A DNA stretch of 64,000 bases from Hordeum vulgare subsp. vulgare (taxonomy: Eukaryota > Streptophyta > Magnoliopsida > Poales > Poaceae): NCBI RefSeq assembly GCF_904849725.1, contig NC_058521.1:562174176-562238175 (forward strand), read 5' to 3'. The notes beneath the pieces are model-generated. The model made no database searches and had not been told where the DNA came from. It was given only the letters and a program-made list of their open reading frames with translations. Positions 33,240-45,446 of this stretch are shown piece by piece; position 1 is the first letter of the stretch, and each line of letters starts with the position of its first letter. The position numbers and the translations under genes were made by a program.

Positions 33240-34110
33240 TTTTTATGAAGGAGAAAATAGATCGTGTTGAACTTGAGCATTTCTCAGACTTTGAAATGCT
33301 CCTGTTGAACTAAAACTATTTCAAATGAACTTGATTTTTTTTGACATATTACTTTTACCATGGCGAAAAGTGTTCTCCCTAAGCCCAAAACTTGATGGAA
33401 ACTTGACAAAAACTTAACAACAATTGCATTGGAACTTCTCCATGGTTTCATCTATCTTGAGTAGAGGAGATTATATGCCAGTAGAGTATAACTAAGAAAA
33501 ACTTTGTAGTGCCTTCGAATAGTTATAAAAATGAGCCTAAGAAATTTGGAAGGAATTTACATCACACATTTGCAGTGTCGCATGTGCAATCTTTTTAATG
33601 CACAACTCCTATAAAAATGAAGGGAGTGGCACCACATCTCTTTTGCACTGCCTTGATAGCAGCACTAGTCATGAGTGTAATACATTTTGATGATATCCAG
33701 GTTTGAAATATTCCCCTTGTATTCATCCAAGAAGTACATGAGCTTAAAGAAAGAGGACCATGATTCCATCGAGTGCAAGCTCCGTCAACACCAGGTGCTA
33801 ATCTGGCACAACTCTTTCTATAACATCCATCACTAGTCCAAATCACGGGTGAATTCCATGGGTTTAGTATTGTTTCTTTCTTGGCGTGTAATATCATTTT
33901 GTAGTTCCATTTTTTTGTTTATTCAAACCATGTTTTTATTGTTGATTGACTTCATGCAATAATTTGTTTGCTGTTGGGAGCATCTTATATGTTCACCTTG
34001 AAGTTCATTAAAGTGCCAGATTATTTACTGTGAATTAATAAGGGCAAAGATAAGATGGAGGTTGACTTGTGAACGAAAAATGATGCAGAGAGGATAGTTG
34101 CCTTTTTCTG
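33240..34110. other. CACTA interior, no coding signal
   Basis: AT-rich sequence upstream (on the minus strand) of the transposon gene remnant. ORFs of about 100 codons have no recognisable motif. Confidence 0.4.
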
Positions 34111-34499
34111 ATTCATGTAAATTTACTAAATTGAATAAATTCATGTAAATTGGCTAAATCGATGAAATTCATGAAAAGAAAGGAGGAGAGGGGTGGGAGG
34201 GAGGACGGATTATACCTGGCCGGCTGTGGAGCGGCGTCGTCAATGTAGGGGCACGACGGCATTGGGGCAGGGTAGGGGCTCGGGGGAGCGGTGACGTCGG
34301 GACAGTGCAGTGGTGCGGGGAGCGGCGGCGTCAGGGCAGGGCACACGGGGGGTAAGATGGCAGGATGCAGTGAGGGCGTCGACGGCGAGGTCCGACAGCC
34401 TGGCGGCGTCGAGGTGGTCGTCGGTGCCGTCGGGGAAGAGGAATATCGAAGAAACTGTATCGATGAGGAGGAGAGCCGGCGGCCTGGTGGCTTATATAC

Positions 34500-34665
34500 C
34501 CTGGCATTTAGTCATGGTTGGTGGCTCCAACCGGGACAAAAGGCTTAGGCTCCCGCCCTTTCGGCTCGCGAAATTTCTCCTTTAGTCCCGGTTGGTGGCT
34601 CCAACTAGGACTAAAGGGGTACCTTTAGTCCCGGTTGGAGCCACCAACCGGGACCAAAGGGGTGG
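34500..34665. repeat. CACTA subterminal hairpin repeats, right
   Basis: Three inverted pairs: ggttggtggctccaacc with gggacaaaag; tttagtcccggttggtggct with ccaactaggactaaagg; tttagtcccggttggagcca with ccaaccgggaccaaagg. Each can form a hairpin of about 17 bp stem. Confidence 0.75.
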
Positions 34666-35747
34666 TGCTCGCATGGCCTAGGTGGGATGGAAGTTTAGTC
34701 CCACCTCGCCGAGCGAAGGCCGCGCGCAACGGTTTATAAGCCCCACTGCGGCTACCATCGCGAGCTTCTATCTAATACACACAGTAAATGTCAAATCTTC
34801 AGTCCTGTCTAGTTGGGCCTACTTACCCTGCGGGCTTGTATTTTGGCCCATGTTTGGTTGGGTTTCTAGTCGCATGTAGCCCGTGGTGGCCTAGTAGTCG
34901 GGCTTTTAAAAAAAATTGTATATTATTTTTTTACTATTATAGTTTTTGACAAAAATACTTTATGAAAATTATTTTTGCTATTCAAGTTTTTAACAAAAAA
35001 TACTTTGAAATTGAAAAGCACTACAAATGAAGAATATTATAAAATACTTTTTGTTAACCGAATAATGTTATATTTTCTTTTGTATTAAGTAATTAGTTTA
35101 ACCAAATACTTTTTGTTAACCTAATTTATTATCATGCATTTAATCATTTTTGAGCTAAATGACCCTGAAATTGAAAAGCACTATAAATGAACTCTAAAAA
35201 GGTTGAAACTTGGCATGGTATCATAATTTCACCCACACAACATGTGCTACAAAGTTGAGAGGGTTACGGCAAAAACTAGATGCACTTCGTGTACAAACTG
35301 GACAATCTCTTTCGAAGTATCGGGGTTACGGACGAAAACTCATCTATTACAAAGGGATTTCATTTTTTTGCACATAGTTCAACTGCAGACTATTCGTGAG
35401 GTCAATATGCACCATTCAAAGCCACATCATCAATTTTTAACCTTTTTCTCACTTCATTTGCTATTTTCATGCATTTAATCATTTTGAGCTAAAATGACCC
35501 TGGAATTGAGCAAGGCATGGATCCATCTTCACGAGACTAATACAAGTGTCAAGCACCACGGTGCCAAAGTGGATCATAATTTTTCAATATGCATCATCTT
35601 TTTATTCTTCACGTAATACATGAGCGTGAACCATTGAACATAGCATATAGGTGGAATAGAGTATGGTGGTAGGTTTTGAAGGGGTCAAAAGTGGGGAAGA
35701 GAGTTTGACATCAACTAGGTGTACCAACGGGCTATGAAGATGCCCGT

Positions 35748-36190
35748 CAAGTGTTATGCCTTTCTCCCTTCATAAAACACTTGAATTGGATAAGCTTAGA
35801 CCCACTGAGATAACTTTGCAAATGGTTGATAAATCCACTGCTTTACCTATTGGAATTTGCGAGGATATTCCTGCTGTGGTTGCAAATGTTACTATCTTAA
35901 CAAACTTCGTTATTCTTGATATGCCCGATGTTGATCATCTTTGGTAGACCCTTTATAAATACTACATGGGTTGTTATTTATTGCAACAAAAGCAAGGTCA
36001 CTTTTTGTGTTAATGGCAAGCAACATACTATGCATTTTTCGAAGAAGCAAACTTTGGTTAGCAATATTATTGTCATTGTGCCTACACCCACGGTCATCAT
36101 TGGAGAGTTTACAATCCGTCTACCTACTTCCAAGAAAAAAATACTATAATCTTATTGTTGGGGAGATGCAAGTTACCATTCAGGTAACCT
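35748..36190 (+). pseudogene. Athila-like protease, C-terminal fragment
   Basis: Translates to VMPFSLHKTLELDKLRPTEI, MVDKSTALPIGICEDIP, VVANVTILTNFVILDMP, a frameshift near 35930-35940, then GRPFINT, VIYCNKSKVTFCVNGK and a diverged tail. Parallel to the protease end of A and B. The catalytic Asp motif lies upstream and is lost. Confidence 0.85.
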
Positions 36191-37428
36191 AGTGATATGT
36201 GAAAATTCTTCGGCTTCATGTTAATCAGAAAGGATTATTAATAAGACTTGATCAACCTTATTAATGCATCCTTTTCCAAAAGACATGTGATTGATGAATT
36301 TAGAATTCACAACTCTTTTATCACAAGTTTTCCCTCTGTTATTATAGTTAAAAAAGAAAGGAAATTAGTTTTACTTTTTCGGTATTTTGATTTTTCCCGT
36401 GTAATTAAAAATGACCCAAAAATAAAAAGTCTCGCATTGCTACAAAATTTTAGTTTATCAACATACTAGAGTTAACACTGATATAGACAAGTAATTTTTG
36501 TTGTGTGAAATCTGCAACGGGTGATTTATCACATGGGAGCTAGTGTATAACGACAAGAACAAAATAATTTGTAATTTTTTTCTTTATCACTTTCAGTTTA
36601 TCAACTGAATTGCTTGAGGACAAGCAATGAGTTAAGCTTGGGGAGTTGATGCGTCTCCAACGTATCTACTTTTCCAAACACTTTTGCTCTGTTTTTGACC
36701 TCTAATTTCCATGATTTGAATGAAACTAACGAGGACTCACGATGTTTTCAGGAGAACTACCTTGTTGTTATTTTTGTGCAGAAATAAAAGTTCTCGGAAT
36801 TGGATGAAACTTTTTGTGTATTATTTCTGGGATTCATGATGAATTATGGAGCAAAGATCTATGGGAGGGAGGTTTCCACAGGGCCACAAGCCAACAGGGC
36901 ACCCCCTAGGCCGCGTCCTGATGGCTTGTGGGTCACACGTGGCTCCACCGGCCGTAATTCAAGTACTATAAAATCACATCTTTGGAGAAAAAAATCAAAG
37001 AGAAATTTTCATCGCGTTTTACAAGACGGAGCCGCCGCCACCTCCTGTTCTTCCTCCGGAGGGCTGATCTGGAGTCCGTTTGGGGCTCCGGGGAGGGGGA
37101 TTCGTCGCCATCGTCGTCACCAACCCTTCTCCATCAACACCGCCATGATGGTCACCACCAGGAGTGAGTAATTCCTTTGTAGGCTTTCTAGATGGTTGTG
37201 CGATTGGATGAGATTGACCATCTAATCGATGTAAGTTTGATAGGGCTTGATCCCTAGTATCCACTATGTTTTGAGATTGATGTTGCTATGACTCTGCTAT
37301 GCTTAATGCTTGTCACTAGGGCCTGAGTGACAAGATTTCATATGTGAACATATAATGTTTTCACGAATATAAGATTGATTTGGATCCTATCTTGCAAGTT
37401 GAATGCACCTATCACGTGTCTTGATCTG
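35748..37428 (+). mobile_element. Athila-like Gypsy fragment C, left part
   Basis: Contains the end of a protease ORF, the purine tract aagcttggggag near 36635 and an LTR starting TGATGCGTCTCCAACG at about 36648. The LTR is interrupted at 37428 by element A and resumes at 59928. The 5' half of the element is missing; the left boundary with CACTA sequence is approximate. It is the oldest layer of the nested set, with heavier divergence than A or B. Confidence 0.8.
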
Positions 37429-38867
37429 TGATACGTCTCCGTCGTATCTACTTTTCCAAACTCTTTTGCCCTTGTTTTGGACTCTAATTTGCATGATTTG
37501 CATGGAACTAACCAGGAGTGACGCTGTTTTCAGCAGAATTGCCATGGTGTTGTTTTTGCGCAGAAATAGAAGTTCTCGGAATGACCTGGAAATCTACGAG
37601 GATTTTTTGTGGAATATATAAAAAATACTGGCGCAAGAATCAACTGGAGGTTCGGAGCCAGGAGCTCACAAACCCACCAGCCCCCCCATGGCCGGGCCTG
37701 GTAGGCTTGTGAGCCCCTCGGAGCTTCGCCGCCCCCAATTCCAGCTCTATATATCGTCTTTCGTCCGGAAAAAAAATCAAGGAGAAGGTTTCATCGCGTT
37801 TTACGATACGGAGGTGCCGCCGCCTCCTGTTCTTCATCTGGAGGGCAGATCTGGAGTCCGTTTCAGGCTCCGGAGAGGGGAGATCGTCTCCATCATCATC
37901 ATCAACCTTCCTTCATCGCCAATCCCCTGATGCTCTTCATTGTTCGTGAGTAATATCATCGTAGGCTTGCTGGACGGTGATGGGTTGGATGAGATCTATC
38001 ATGTAATCGAGTTAGTTCTTGACGGGGATTGATCCCTAGTATCCACTATGTTCTGAGATTGATGTTGCTACTACTTTGCCATGCTTAATGCTTGTCACTA
38101 GGGCCCGAGTGCCATGACTTCAGATCTGAACCTATTATGTTGTCGCCAATATATGTGTGTTTTAGATCCTATCATGCAAGTTGTCGTCACCTACTATGTG
38201 TTATGACCCGGCAACCCCGGAGTGACAATAGCTGGAACCACTCCCGGAGATGACCATAGTATGAGGAGTTCATGTATTCACCAAGTGTTAATGCGTTGGT
38301 CCGGTTCTTTATTAAAAGGAGAACCTTAATATCCCGTAGTTTCCATTAGGACCCCGCTGCCACGGGAGGGATGGACAATAGATGTCATGCAAGTTCTTTT
38401 CCCTAAGCATGTATGACTACATACGGAATACATGCCTACATTAGATTGACGAACTGGAGCTAGTTACATATCTCTCCGTGTTATAACTGTTACATGATGA
38501 ATAGCATCCGACATAATCATCCATCACCGATCCAATGCCTACGAGTCTTTCCTACTGGTCCTTGCTATGTTACTTTGCCGCTACTGCTGTCACTGTTGCT
38601 ACTGTTACTCTACTGCTGCTACTTTTACTTTGCTGCTACTGCTGTCACTTTGCTGCTACTGGTTACCGTTGCTACTGCTGCTATCATACTACTTTGCTAC
38701 TGATACTTTACTGCAGATACTAAATATTTCAGGTGTGGTTGAATTGACAACTCAACTGCTAATACTTGAGAATACTCTTTCGCTTCCCCTTGAGTCGAAT
38801 CAATAAATTTGGGTTGATAACTCTACCCTCAAAAACTGTTGCGATCCCCTATACTTGTGGGTTATCA
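37429..38867 (+). repeat. Element A 5' LTR (1439 bp)
   Basis: TGATACGTCTCC to GTGGGTTATCA. Includes a run of cta/ctg-type triplets at 38570-38720. Matches the split 3' LTR (1078 + 360 bp) in the same order. Confidence 0.93.
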
Positions 38868-38878
38868 AGACATTTTTC

Positions 38879-38896
38879 TGGCACCATTGCCGGGGA
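38879..38896 (+). promoter_or_regulatory. Element A primer binding site (tRNA-Asp type)
   Basis: TGGCACCATTGCCGGGGA, 11 bases after the LTR. One or two changes from the TGGCGCCGTTGCCGGGGA sequence complementary to the tRNA-Asp 3' end, typical of Athila-lineage elements. Confidence 0.85.
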
Positions 38897-38946
38897 AGCA
38901 CAACTATATTCTCTGAGTCACTTGGGATTTACGTCTGCTGGTCACT

Positions 38947-41703
38947 ATGAGGAATCCGATAGATCCAAGAACTAAAGTGTTGCCCTCAACTACGAGGACA
39001 GGTAAGGAACTACCATCTAGCTCTGCACTTGATTCACCTTCAGTTATGAGTAAGTTTGTGACACGAGCTCCTGCTAGAAATCTTGATATGTCTCCTATGC
39101 TTGATGATGCTACTTCTGCTGCCCATGATGCTTATGATGATGCTATGTTCGATACTGCATTGCCTGATGATGCTATGCTTGATACTGCTTTGCCACTAGG
39201 TGCATTCCTTGATGCAAAAATTGCTAGAGTTGCTGCAAGATGTGATGATACTTCTGAAACTGCTGATACTATTGAAGTAGAACCTGCTATTTTGCATGCT
39301 AGAACTAGCTCTCCTAGATGTGAATTGCCTGATACGCCTGAGTGTTATGTTATGGAGGGAGAGATAGTTGAGGATTTTCTTGCGTGTAAGGATAGCTATG
39401 ATGTTGAGAAACTACTGCTCAAGCGGAAAGAAAAATCTCTGAACGCTAGGATGAAATATGACCCGAAGTTTGGTACTTCGCCTATCTTTGTGACCGATAA
39501 GGATTATGAATTCTCTGTCGACCCTGAGTTAATCACTCTGGTCGAATGTGATCCTTTTCACGGTTATGAGTCTAAAACGGTTGTAGCCCATCTTACCAAA
39601 CTCCACGATATAGCCACCCTCTTCACTAGTGTGGAAAAGATTCGACACTACTATATCCTCAAGTTGTTTCCTTTCTCGCTAAAGGATGATGCTAAGACTT
39701 GGTTCACTTCTCTTGCTCCTGGTTGTGTGCGTAGCCCCCAGGACATGGTCTACTACTTCTCTGAAAAATATTTCCCTGCCCATAAGAAGCAAGCTGCCTT
39801 GCAGGAAATATACAACTTTGCTCAAGCTGGAGAAGAGAGTCTCCCACAAGCTTGGGGGAGGCTCGTCGAGCTACTGAATGCTTTGCGTGATCACCCTCTT
39901 GAGAAGAATGAAATAGTTGATGTCTTCTATAATGGACTTACCGATGCTTCTAGAGACCACCTAGATAGTTGTGTCGGTTGTGTTTTTAGGGAACGAACCG
40001 TAGAACAAGCTGATATCCTATTGAATAATACCTTGTGCAATGATAATGCTTGGACTATTCCTGAACCACCTCCTAAGCCAACTCCGAAGAAAAGAGGTAT
40101 TCTATTCCTCAGTCCCGAAGATATGCAAGAAGCTAAGAAATCTATGCTAGAGAAAGGCATTAAATCTGAAGATGTCAAAAATCTACCACCTATCGAAGAG
40201 ATCCATGGTCTCGATAACCCGATACAGGTAGTAGAAGTAAATTCTCTGCATAGGTTTATTGAGAGTGATATTCCTTTTGATAAACCTGCTAGCTTATGCC
40301 TGGATGAATTTGATAACTTTGTTGCCAAACAACAGAGTTTCAATGATTATGTTAGCAGACAATTGGAACAGAATGCTCGTATGCTTAGTCATTTAAGTGC
40401 TTGTGTGGACAGAAACGTCAATGCTGTTAAGCTTCTGAGTAAACATGCCTCTATGGTTACTACTCAAGTAGAACAAGTACTTAAGGCTCAGAATGACTTG
40501 CTCAATGAGTTGAATGATAATTCTGTTAGAGTCGTCACTAGAGGCGGTAGAATGACCCAGGAACCTTTGTATCCTGAGGGTCATCCAAAGAGAATTGAAC
40601 AAGATTCTCAAGGAGTTAGCACTGACGCACCTAATCATCCTAGAAAGAAGAAGAAAGATGATAGGAACCTGCACGCTAGCAACTCAGATGCTGCTACACC
40701 TGAGAATCCAAACGATGTCTCTGTTTCTGATGCCGAAACACAATCTCGCGATGAACATGAGCCTAATGATAATATCAATAGTGATGTTCATGTTGATGCT
40801 CAACCTAGCAATGATAAGGATGTGGAGATTGAACATGTTGATCTTGATAACCCACAGCCTAAGAAGAGAAGATACGATAAGAATGACTTTGATGCTAGGA
40901 AGCATGGTAAATAAAGGGAATCATGGGTTCAGAAACCCATGCCCTTTCCTCCCAAACCATCCAAGAAAAAGGATGATGAGGATTTTGAGCGCTTTGTTGA
41001 AATGATTAGACCTGTCTTTTTGCAAATGCGTTTGACAGATATGCTCAAAATGTCCCCATATGCTAAGCACATGAAAGATATTGTGACTAATAAGAGGAGG
41101 ATACTTGAGGTTGAGATTTCCACCATGCTTGCTAATTATACCTTCAAGGGTGGAACTCCTAAGAAATTAGGTGATCCCGGAGTGCCCACTATACCTTGCT
41201 CCATTAAAGGTAAATACGTTAGAACTGCTTTATGTGACCTTGGAGCCGGTGTTAGTGTTATGCCTCTCTCTCTTTATCGTAGGCTTGAACTCGATAAGTG
41301 TACACTCACTGAAATCTCTCTGCAAATGGCCGACAAATCAACTGCTTTCTCTATCGGCATTTGCGAGGATGTGCCTTTTGTGGTTGCTAATGTCACTATC
41401 TTAACAAACTTTGTTATCTTGGATATTCCCGAGGACGATGCCATGACGATCATCCTCGGAAGATCCTTTTTAAACACTGCAGGGATTGTTATAGATTGCA
41501 ACAAAGGCAATGTCACTTTCCATGTCAACAGTAATGAGCATACGGTGCACCTTCCAAAGAAACAATATCGAGTACATTGCATCAATGCTATCGAAAAAGC
41601 TTCATCGATTCTTATTGGGAGCTTTGAATGCCCTATTCCTCCTGTTAAGATGAAGTATGATTTGCTTGTTGGGGAAATACACATCACCATTGAGGTGACC
41701 TAG
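38947..41703 (+). pseudogene. Element A gag-protease with one internal stop
   Basis: A single frame codes for gag and protease, interrupted by TAA at 40912-40914. Element B has GAA (Glu) there, so this is a single G-to-T change. Gag (residues about 195-345) has HLTKLHDIATLF, FPFSLKDDAKTWF, AWGRLVELLNAL and VFYNGLTDASRDHLD, the retrotrans_gag fold of Athila/Tat elements. The acidic C-terminus contains SDAETQSRDE and a basic KKRRYDKND motif. The protease segment carries CDLGAGVSVMPLSLYRRLEL (Asp-Leu-Gly active-site variant) and ILGRSFLNTAG, then ends with EVT and a stop. Nothing of reverse transcriptase follows. Without the stop it would be about 918 codons long. Confidence 0.9.
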
Positions 41704-42494
41704 TGACTGATCAAAAATTCTCCGTCTTCTTTTGCGATTCGAAAAGGTTTGTCGAGGAGACTTGATCAACCTCATTGACGGATTTTCTTTCGATGACCAT
41801 GAGATGGATGAATCGAGGAGTCACAAACCTGTGTTCCAAGCTTTCACCTTCGGTTGCTTAGAAGAAAAATGATAGGTTTAGTTTAGTTTTCCCTGTTTTC
41901 TGTTTTAGCGTCCCGTAGAAAAGTACCCCGAAAATAAAAGTTCTCCGAACGTCCTGAAAATCAAGTACGATTTTTTCTGGAATTTTTGAAAAATACTGAG
42001 ACGAATAGCTAGTGTGGGGGATGCACCAGTGGGTCACAAGCCCAGGAGGCCCGGCCAACCCCCCTCCCTCCTGTGGCCGGGCCTGGCAGGCTTGTGGGGC
42101 CCTCATGCACCCCCTTCACTCATTCTAGCTCTCATCCACTTCTCCTACCTCCAGAAAAATTCATTTCGCAACTCAAACCCGTGTTCTTGCTCCTCTTGAT
42201 GGGATTTTTGATCTCCTTGCTCAAAGCACCATTCTCCGAACTATTTTGGGAAATTACTCCTTGGTAAGTGACTCCTCCATTGGTCCAATTAGTTTTTGCT
42301 TTAGTGCCTTATACTTCGCGTATTTTTGCTGCCTTGGTGACCATGTTCTTGAGCTTTGCATGCTAATTTTAGCTGGTCCCAAGTAGTTTTGATGCGTAAT
42401 ATGGCCTCTAGGAACTTGTGGGAGTAGTTGCTATGAGTTTAGTTGAGCCTTTTTCACTTTTCCGTTGGGTCACTGAAAATTTCAGAAAAGGAAG
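41704..42494 (+). other. Element A spacer between gag-protease and second ORF
   Basis: Non-coding. Includes a segment similar to the LTR interior (gtaccccgaaaataaaagttc, gaaaatcaagtacgatttttt) which may be an old LTR-derived piece fixed in the family; B has the matching sequence at about 54470-55110. Confidence 0.65.
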
Positions 42495-43521
42495 ATGTTC
42501 AGGAGAAACTATCATGGTGGTTCCCCAAGCAAGAGAGGTCCCCGTCTTGCGATTCGGGAGCCCGATCCTTACCAACCGAGAAACGCACTGGTACAACCAT
42601 GTGAATGGCCTTTTGATGAATTCATGATTGAGGCAGGTTTCAAAGACGAGTTTGATACACTTGTTCGCAACGTCGAACTCGAAGACTTCATCTCCGATAA
42701 ATGTGAACAATATGTTACGCTCACTGCCTCTTTTGTTCGTAGATTCAAATTTTCAGTTGGCCGTGATACATACGTACTTTTTGATCTCTATGACAAATCG
42801 TATACCATGGGTTTAGAGGATTTCAATAGAATTTGCAAGATACCTATTTGGGGTAGTCTCAATGATCCTCCTAAATCTTCGGCTAGAGATTTTTTCTCTA
42901 GTATAACTGTTGGAGAAACAAGAGATATTACGCAGGCTACCATGGGGAGCATTCATTTTCCTGCATTGCATTACTTTGCCCTCTTCATAGGCAGATGTAT
43001 TAATGGCAAGATTGATCATTGTCATCTCTGCGCACCAGACCTTAATTAGTATTCTTAAGAGCGCAGTAACGGGTGATAGAAGTTTCAACATGGGAGCTAT
43101 AATAGTAAGGAGGCTGAATAATAATGCTAATGAAGGGGATTTCTCTGGTGGGATCTATGCCACTCGCATAGCGAATTTCCTTGGAGTACCCATCCTCGAA
43201 GGAGATGCCCCGCTCCATACAGCTTTCCTTGACCGCGTCGCTTTGACACCCTACCAGTTCCTTGAGAGGGATGCTGAATCCCTCCTATACCATTTAATAT
43301 TTAACCGACAGCGTGTTTTCCATATTACCCTTCCTGTTCGTGCCTTCTTTGACTTTCAAGTAAAACAGAGATATTACATAACCAGAGGAGAAGCAGAGGA
43401 GTATGAGAGGGAGGCAAAGGCTGCTCATCTCTGAGAGGCAGCTAATCAGGCAGTGGCTGCAGCGCTCCCGTACAACCCCCATTATGATTTCGGATATCGC
43501 CCGGACCATCCATGGGAGTAG
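42495..43521 (+). pseudogene. Element A Athila ORF-1-like ORF, frameshifted
   Basis: Resembles the plant retrotransposon ORF-1 (ATHILA) domain: DEFMIEAGFKDEFD, YVLFDLYDKSYTMGLEDFNR, CKIPIWGS, HYFALFIGRCINGK, then after a frameshift GDRSFNMGAIIVRRLN and GGIYATRIANFLGVPI. Element A has four more bases (near 43045) than B at the frameshift, and a TGA at 43432-43434 where B has an Arg codon. The function of this domain in the element is unknown; it might be an envelope-position or accessory ORF. Confidence 0.78.
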
Positions 43522-45429
43522 ACCAACTTAGGCCAAAAGCCTAAGCTTGGGGGAGTACGTGTTTCTCACTCACTTTACATTCTTGCTTATGCTTTCACTT
43601 TGTTCGTCGGTGTTCACACTTTGCCACTATATCATCCATGCTAGTTTATTTCTTTTTCTTGTTTTATTTTCGTGTGTTTGTCTAGTTTGAGAAATCCCAA
43701 AAAGATTTTCTTGTTCTTCTTTTGCTTGTTGGGAGCTTTCCCGTGTAAATAGTTTTCTTTTTCTTTGGGTCAAGGTAGAAGATCATGGTTACAATGTTTA
43801 GTGGCTCTCGCATGCATATCTGCTTATCTGTAAAAAAGCCCTATTATTTTGTCTTCTCCTTTGTGTTGCCTGCAGATTCCAGCATAGTCCAATGCACGAG
43901 CACTCTTACTATTGTTCACATCATTCGGTCTTGCAAGTGAAAGGCAATAATGACGATATATGATGAAGTGACTGAGCGTGGAAAAGCTGGTATGGACTCA
44001 ATCTATTTTGTTTTTGTAATTATGACTAGCTCATTGTTCCTGATTCATCTTTGTTGTGAGAAAAACATGTTTGCAATGACAACTTAGAGATCATAGTTGC
44101 TTATAATGGTTTGTATTGGATGCACACATGAATGTTGAGATGACTATGATGTAGTATGATAGGATGGTATCCTCCTTTGAATGATTCAAGTGGCTTGACT
44201 TGGTGCATGTTCACGCATGTAGTTGAAACAAAATCAACATAGCCTCTATGATATTCATGTTCATGGTGATTTATGTCCTACTCATGCTTGCCCTCAATGT
44301 TAGTTAATCTCAATGCATTCTGATGACTGTTGTCGCTCTCTAGTTGGTCGCTTCCCAGTCTTTTGCTGGCCTTCACTTGTACTAAGCGGGAATACTGCTT
44401 GTGCATCCACTCCCATAAACCCAAAGTTGTTCCATAAGAGTCCACCATACCTACCTATATGTGGTATCTACCTGCCGTTCCAAGTAAATTTTCATGTGGC
44501 ACTCTCTAAATCTTCAAGAAATAATCTGTTTTGCATGCCCGAACCGCTCATGTGGTGATAGGGGCTATCAGTATCTTCCATGCTAGGTGTGTTATCCTCG
44601 ATATGTGTTTATGCACTATCATTCACAAGAAAGGGGTCGGTAATTGGAATGCCCAGTTCCATGCTCAAGTCAAAAAGATAATTGCAAACAAAACTCCCCC
44701 TGGATTGATGTTGGTATGGACGGCACCCGAGTATTCGTCTAGTCATGGAGTGTGATTGATTGGTGGTGGGGGAGTCAAAACTTTACTTTTCTGTTTGGGA
44801 ACCGCCTATAGCATGTGTAGCGTGGAAGATGGTGAGAACTCTTAGTCATTGCGTTGACAATGAAAGCATGCCACCCAAAATTATTATCTCTGTTTTCAAA
44901 GCTTGAGCTATGGCACCTCTGCAAATCAATGCTTCCCTCTGCGAAGGGCCTATCTATTTATTTTCCTGTTGAGTCATCCTCCTCTTATAAAAGCACCAAT
45001 TAGAGAGCACCTCTGTCATTTTTTATGCTTTGCTTTTAACTTTGTTGAGTATGACTGTTACTGGATCTTCTTTGCCATGAATTACAATGTTTAGTCAGCC
45101 CTTGGTCTTTGAAGGTGCTCTGCATTTATGTTTTGCGGTCTCAGAAAGAGCTAGCGAGATATCATCTGTTCGTATTGCTTCATGATTGTTTTGATCGAAG
45201 TGTTGACGTTTGGGACTTATTATTATTTGCTCGCTAGTTGATTATGCCATTGATATGAGTTTACCGTGAGACCTAGATGTCATTTGCTTTTGTGGTTTGC
45301 TTATGATCTTGCTGAAATTCTGGATATGAGTTAGGCATAATTGCAACAACAAGATCAAACAGAGTTCGTAAAAGTTTTTCTTTTGTCTCTTTCAGTTTGT
45401 CAACTGAATTGCTTGAGGACAAGCAAGGC
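43522..45429 (+). other. Element A 3' internal region, non-coding
   Basis: No frame above about 130 codons and no pol motif. The same stretch lies inverted in B (51400-53330), so it belongs to the family rather than being an insertion. Confidence 0.8.
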
Positions 45430-45446
45430 TTTAAGCTTGGGGGAGT
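45430..45446 (+). promoter_or_regulatory. Element A polypurine tract
   Basis: ttaagcttgggggagt immediately before the 3' LTR. The same tract precedes the LTR of C and, inverted, of B. Confidence 0.8.

Larger units (their letters stand above)
28982..35747 (-). mobile_element. CACTA transposon (Caspar-like), degenerate, right end not found
   Basis: The left end reads CACTAGTATAAAACAGGGC, a Triticeae CACTA terminus. Subterminal TTTAGTCCCGGTTGG inverted motifs occur near 29080-29190 and 34520-34665. Between them lie minus-strand remnants of a CACTA gene (TNP1/DUF8039-like and Ulp1-like). The 34900-35640 part (phrases ttgaaaagcactacaaatga, gttgagagggttacggcaaa) is also of the type found inside wheat CACTA elements. 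I could not find the matching right terminus ending TAGTG; the element runs into the Gypsy fragment at about 35748, so it is probably truncated there. The right boundary is approximate. Confidence 0.75.

Noticed and set aside
38494..38806. Leu/Cys-rich ORFs at 38494-38806, 46748-46953, 58199-58404 and 59590-59778
   Set aside because: Translations of the cta/ctg triplet run in the Gypsy LTRs; they are low-complexity repeats and not membrane proteins.
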